NCBI GenBank assembly: GCA_910587465.1 | Contig: CAJUMS010000009.1 | Span: 1-56,534, forward strand | Direction: 5' to 3' | DNA: 56,534 nt | Source of the DNA: an uncultured Oscillospiraceae bacterium | GTDB lineage: Bacteria > Bacillota > Clostridia > Oscillospirales > Ruminococcaceae | Shown: piece by piece, positions 55,819 through 56,534 of the stretch | Position numbering within the stretch: the stretch's first letter is position 1 | Layout of the letters: the number at the start of each line of letters is the position of its first letter | Notes under the pieces: generated by a model | What the model was told of the DNA's origin: nothing | Databases searched by the model: none | The model's input: the letters and a program-made list of their open reading frames with translations, nothing else | Made by a program: the position numbers and the translations under genes

Positions 55819-56340
55819 TGTTCCCTGAACACGCTTAAAGCGTAATGCGCTTAGACTGCCCATGCGAATACTTCCCGAGAGGAACGGAAATAAACATGGT
55901 CTTGAACGCCTACCGTTCCGCATTATCCGAGGGAACGTGTACCCTCTGCTTATCGTTATTGAGTGTCATATGTTTTTTGACATCGAAGAACGATCGGCAA
56001 GCCGCGGACAGGCTTTTTGGCGATAATCTACTACGGAATACAAAAGACATGAGATATCGTTCTGGCGAAGATACCGACAGTGAACCTGTGGTAGGTGTTC
56101 GCGTAGTTTCCATTCGGCGGATGGAACAGTTATCCAAGCAACGAGGAAATGCTGAGGATAATCAAATACTGGTACGAAAAGTACGGTGCCGTACCTGCCG
56201 TGATGTCGGTCGAAGAGCTGGAATTCACCGCGCCGCCCGTTCCAAAAGAAGCCGAGTTTACGCTGGCTTGTGAGCATTTCGCTTTCTGCACCGATAATGT
56301 TCTGCAAAACACGGAAACGATAGGCAGGCTTGCGGACTAG
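55819..56340 (+). pseudogene. Decayed DUF4253-type gene
   Basis: A ribosome-binding site AGGAGA leads to ATG 55819. The frame reads MFPEHA-stop-SVMRLDCPCEYFPRGTEINMVLNAYRSALSEG, then shifts to YPLLIVIECHMFFDIEE. A later frame holds KIPTVNLW-stop-VFA-stop-FPFGGWNSYPSNEEMLRIIKYWYEKYGAVPAVMSVEELEFTAPP, ending at 56340. The FGGWNxxPxxEEM, KYWYEKYGAVPAVMS, ELEF and C-terminal EHFAFCTDNVLQNTETIGRLA order is that of DUF4253 proteins. At least three in-frame stops and a frameshift make it a pseudogene. Function of the family is not known to me. Confidence 0.75.
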
Positions 56341-56400
56341 CTTACAAAGTCCGCGGTATAGTATTTCTGGCGGGATTAACGACGAGATTTAGGAGGAGTT

Positions 56401-56526
56401 ATGTTTGGCTTTGGAAAATCAAAAAAGAAAAATGAACCCGAAAACAAGAAGGGTATTAGCAATTTTGCGCAGCAGATAATGATACTAATCTCTAACCAAG
56501 ATATAGACAACCGAGAGAAAATATGA
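56401..56526 (+). CDS. Short ORF at the window end (41 aa)
   Basis: An ATG with AGGAGG 4-5 nt upstream begins a Lys-rich 41-residue frame, MFGFGKSKKKNEPENKKGIS, ending in MILISNQDIDNREKI before TGA. The strong Shine-Dalgarno suggests a real start. The product may be complete, or it may be the N-terminal remnant of a longer protein given the decayed gene before it. A TATAAT at about 56527-56532 follows immediately and may belong to the next gene. Confidence 0.4.
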   Translation: MFGFGKSKKKNEPENKKGISNFAQQIMILISNQDIDNREKI

Positions 56527-56534
56527 TATAATAA

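Noticed and set aside
55966..56307. Minus-strand ORF at the right end
   Set aside because: It lies opposite a decayed plus-strand DUF4253 gene whose motifs are clear; the reverse frame has no ribosome-binding site.
1..56534. CRISPR arrays, tRNA or rRNA genes, insertion sequences other than the prophage
   Set aside because: No regular spaced repeats, no cloverleaf with CCA-type acceptor and no second transposase were found on reading.

Overview
The window looks like a chromosome piece of a gut-type member of Clostridia (Bacillota). It encodes the Gram-positive replicative polymerase PolC. The order hom-pyrH-frr-uppS-cdsA-dxr-rseP-ispG-polC, the short HisG with a separate HisZ, and consensus -35/-10 promoters also fit. 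I would guess Oscillospiraceae/Ruminococcaceae, but the species cannot be read from the sequence alone. || Region 1 (1-14404, mostly minus strand) is most of the regulatory, early and middle part of a Mu-like transposable prophage; its late genes run off the left edge. A LexA-type repressor (13043-13843) faces a long early operon. The divergent control region holds a perfect TTGACA-17-TATAAT early promoter with one dyad operator in its spacer and a second 31 bp away. The early operon carries a Bro-N antirepressor, small proteins, a Mu-type DDE transposase (MuA) and its ATPase partner (MuB), a replisome-organiser/helicase-loader pair, GemA and a Mor-type activator. It ends at a strong terminator, followed by a middle promoter with a dyad near -43, as expected for Mor. 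The middle genes are counterparts of Mu gp25-gp27, a NusG paralogue, a 52-residue ORF and terminase. A promoter, folded RNA and terminator lie antisense just upstream of the transposase gene. || Region 2 (14405-16156) is the flank the phage entered. An AAA ATPase gene is cut at codon 131, where the phage end (5'-TGTTATTTGACAAG) begins. Next to it lies a gene with a sigma-region-4-like HTH. These two resemble a replication/control module of an older plasmid or integrative element. || Region 3 (16157-28265, minus strand) is a reductive pyrimidine-degradation locus with its own ABC transporter. It runs from a promoter at 28237-28265 through a leader terminator, ATPase, two permeases, substrate-binding lipoprotein, dihydropyrimidinase, PreA-like dihydropyrimidine dehydrogenase, PucR regulator, beta-alanine aminotransferase, an unknown ORF, N-carbamoyl-beta-alanine hydrolase and iron-type alcohol dehydrogenase. 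Together these could import a pyrimidine and take it through beta-alanine to malonate semialdehyde and 3-hydroxypropionate. Two oddities stand out: the binding protein has its two lobes in swapped order (circular permutation), and the dihydropyrimidinase gene has one in-frame TGA. || Region 4 (28696-45215, plus strand) holds a site-2 protease, two AIM24-family proteins, glycogen synthase, a DUF2871 membrane protein and the housekeeping run from homoserine dehydrogenase to PolC. || Region 5 (45282-56534, plus strand) is a histidine operon (hisZ, G, D, B, H, A, F) behind a promoter whose -10 lies in a perfect palindrome. Nudix, macro-domain, HAD, HD and EFR1-ferredoxin genes are interleaved. Two decayed genes (50807-51433 and 55819-56340) carry several stops. 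No tRNA, rRNA or CRISPR array was seen.
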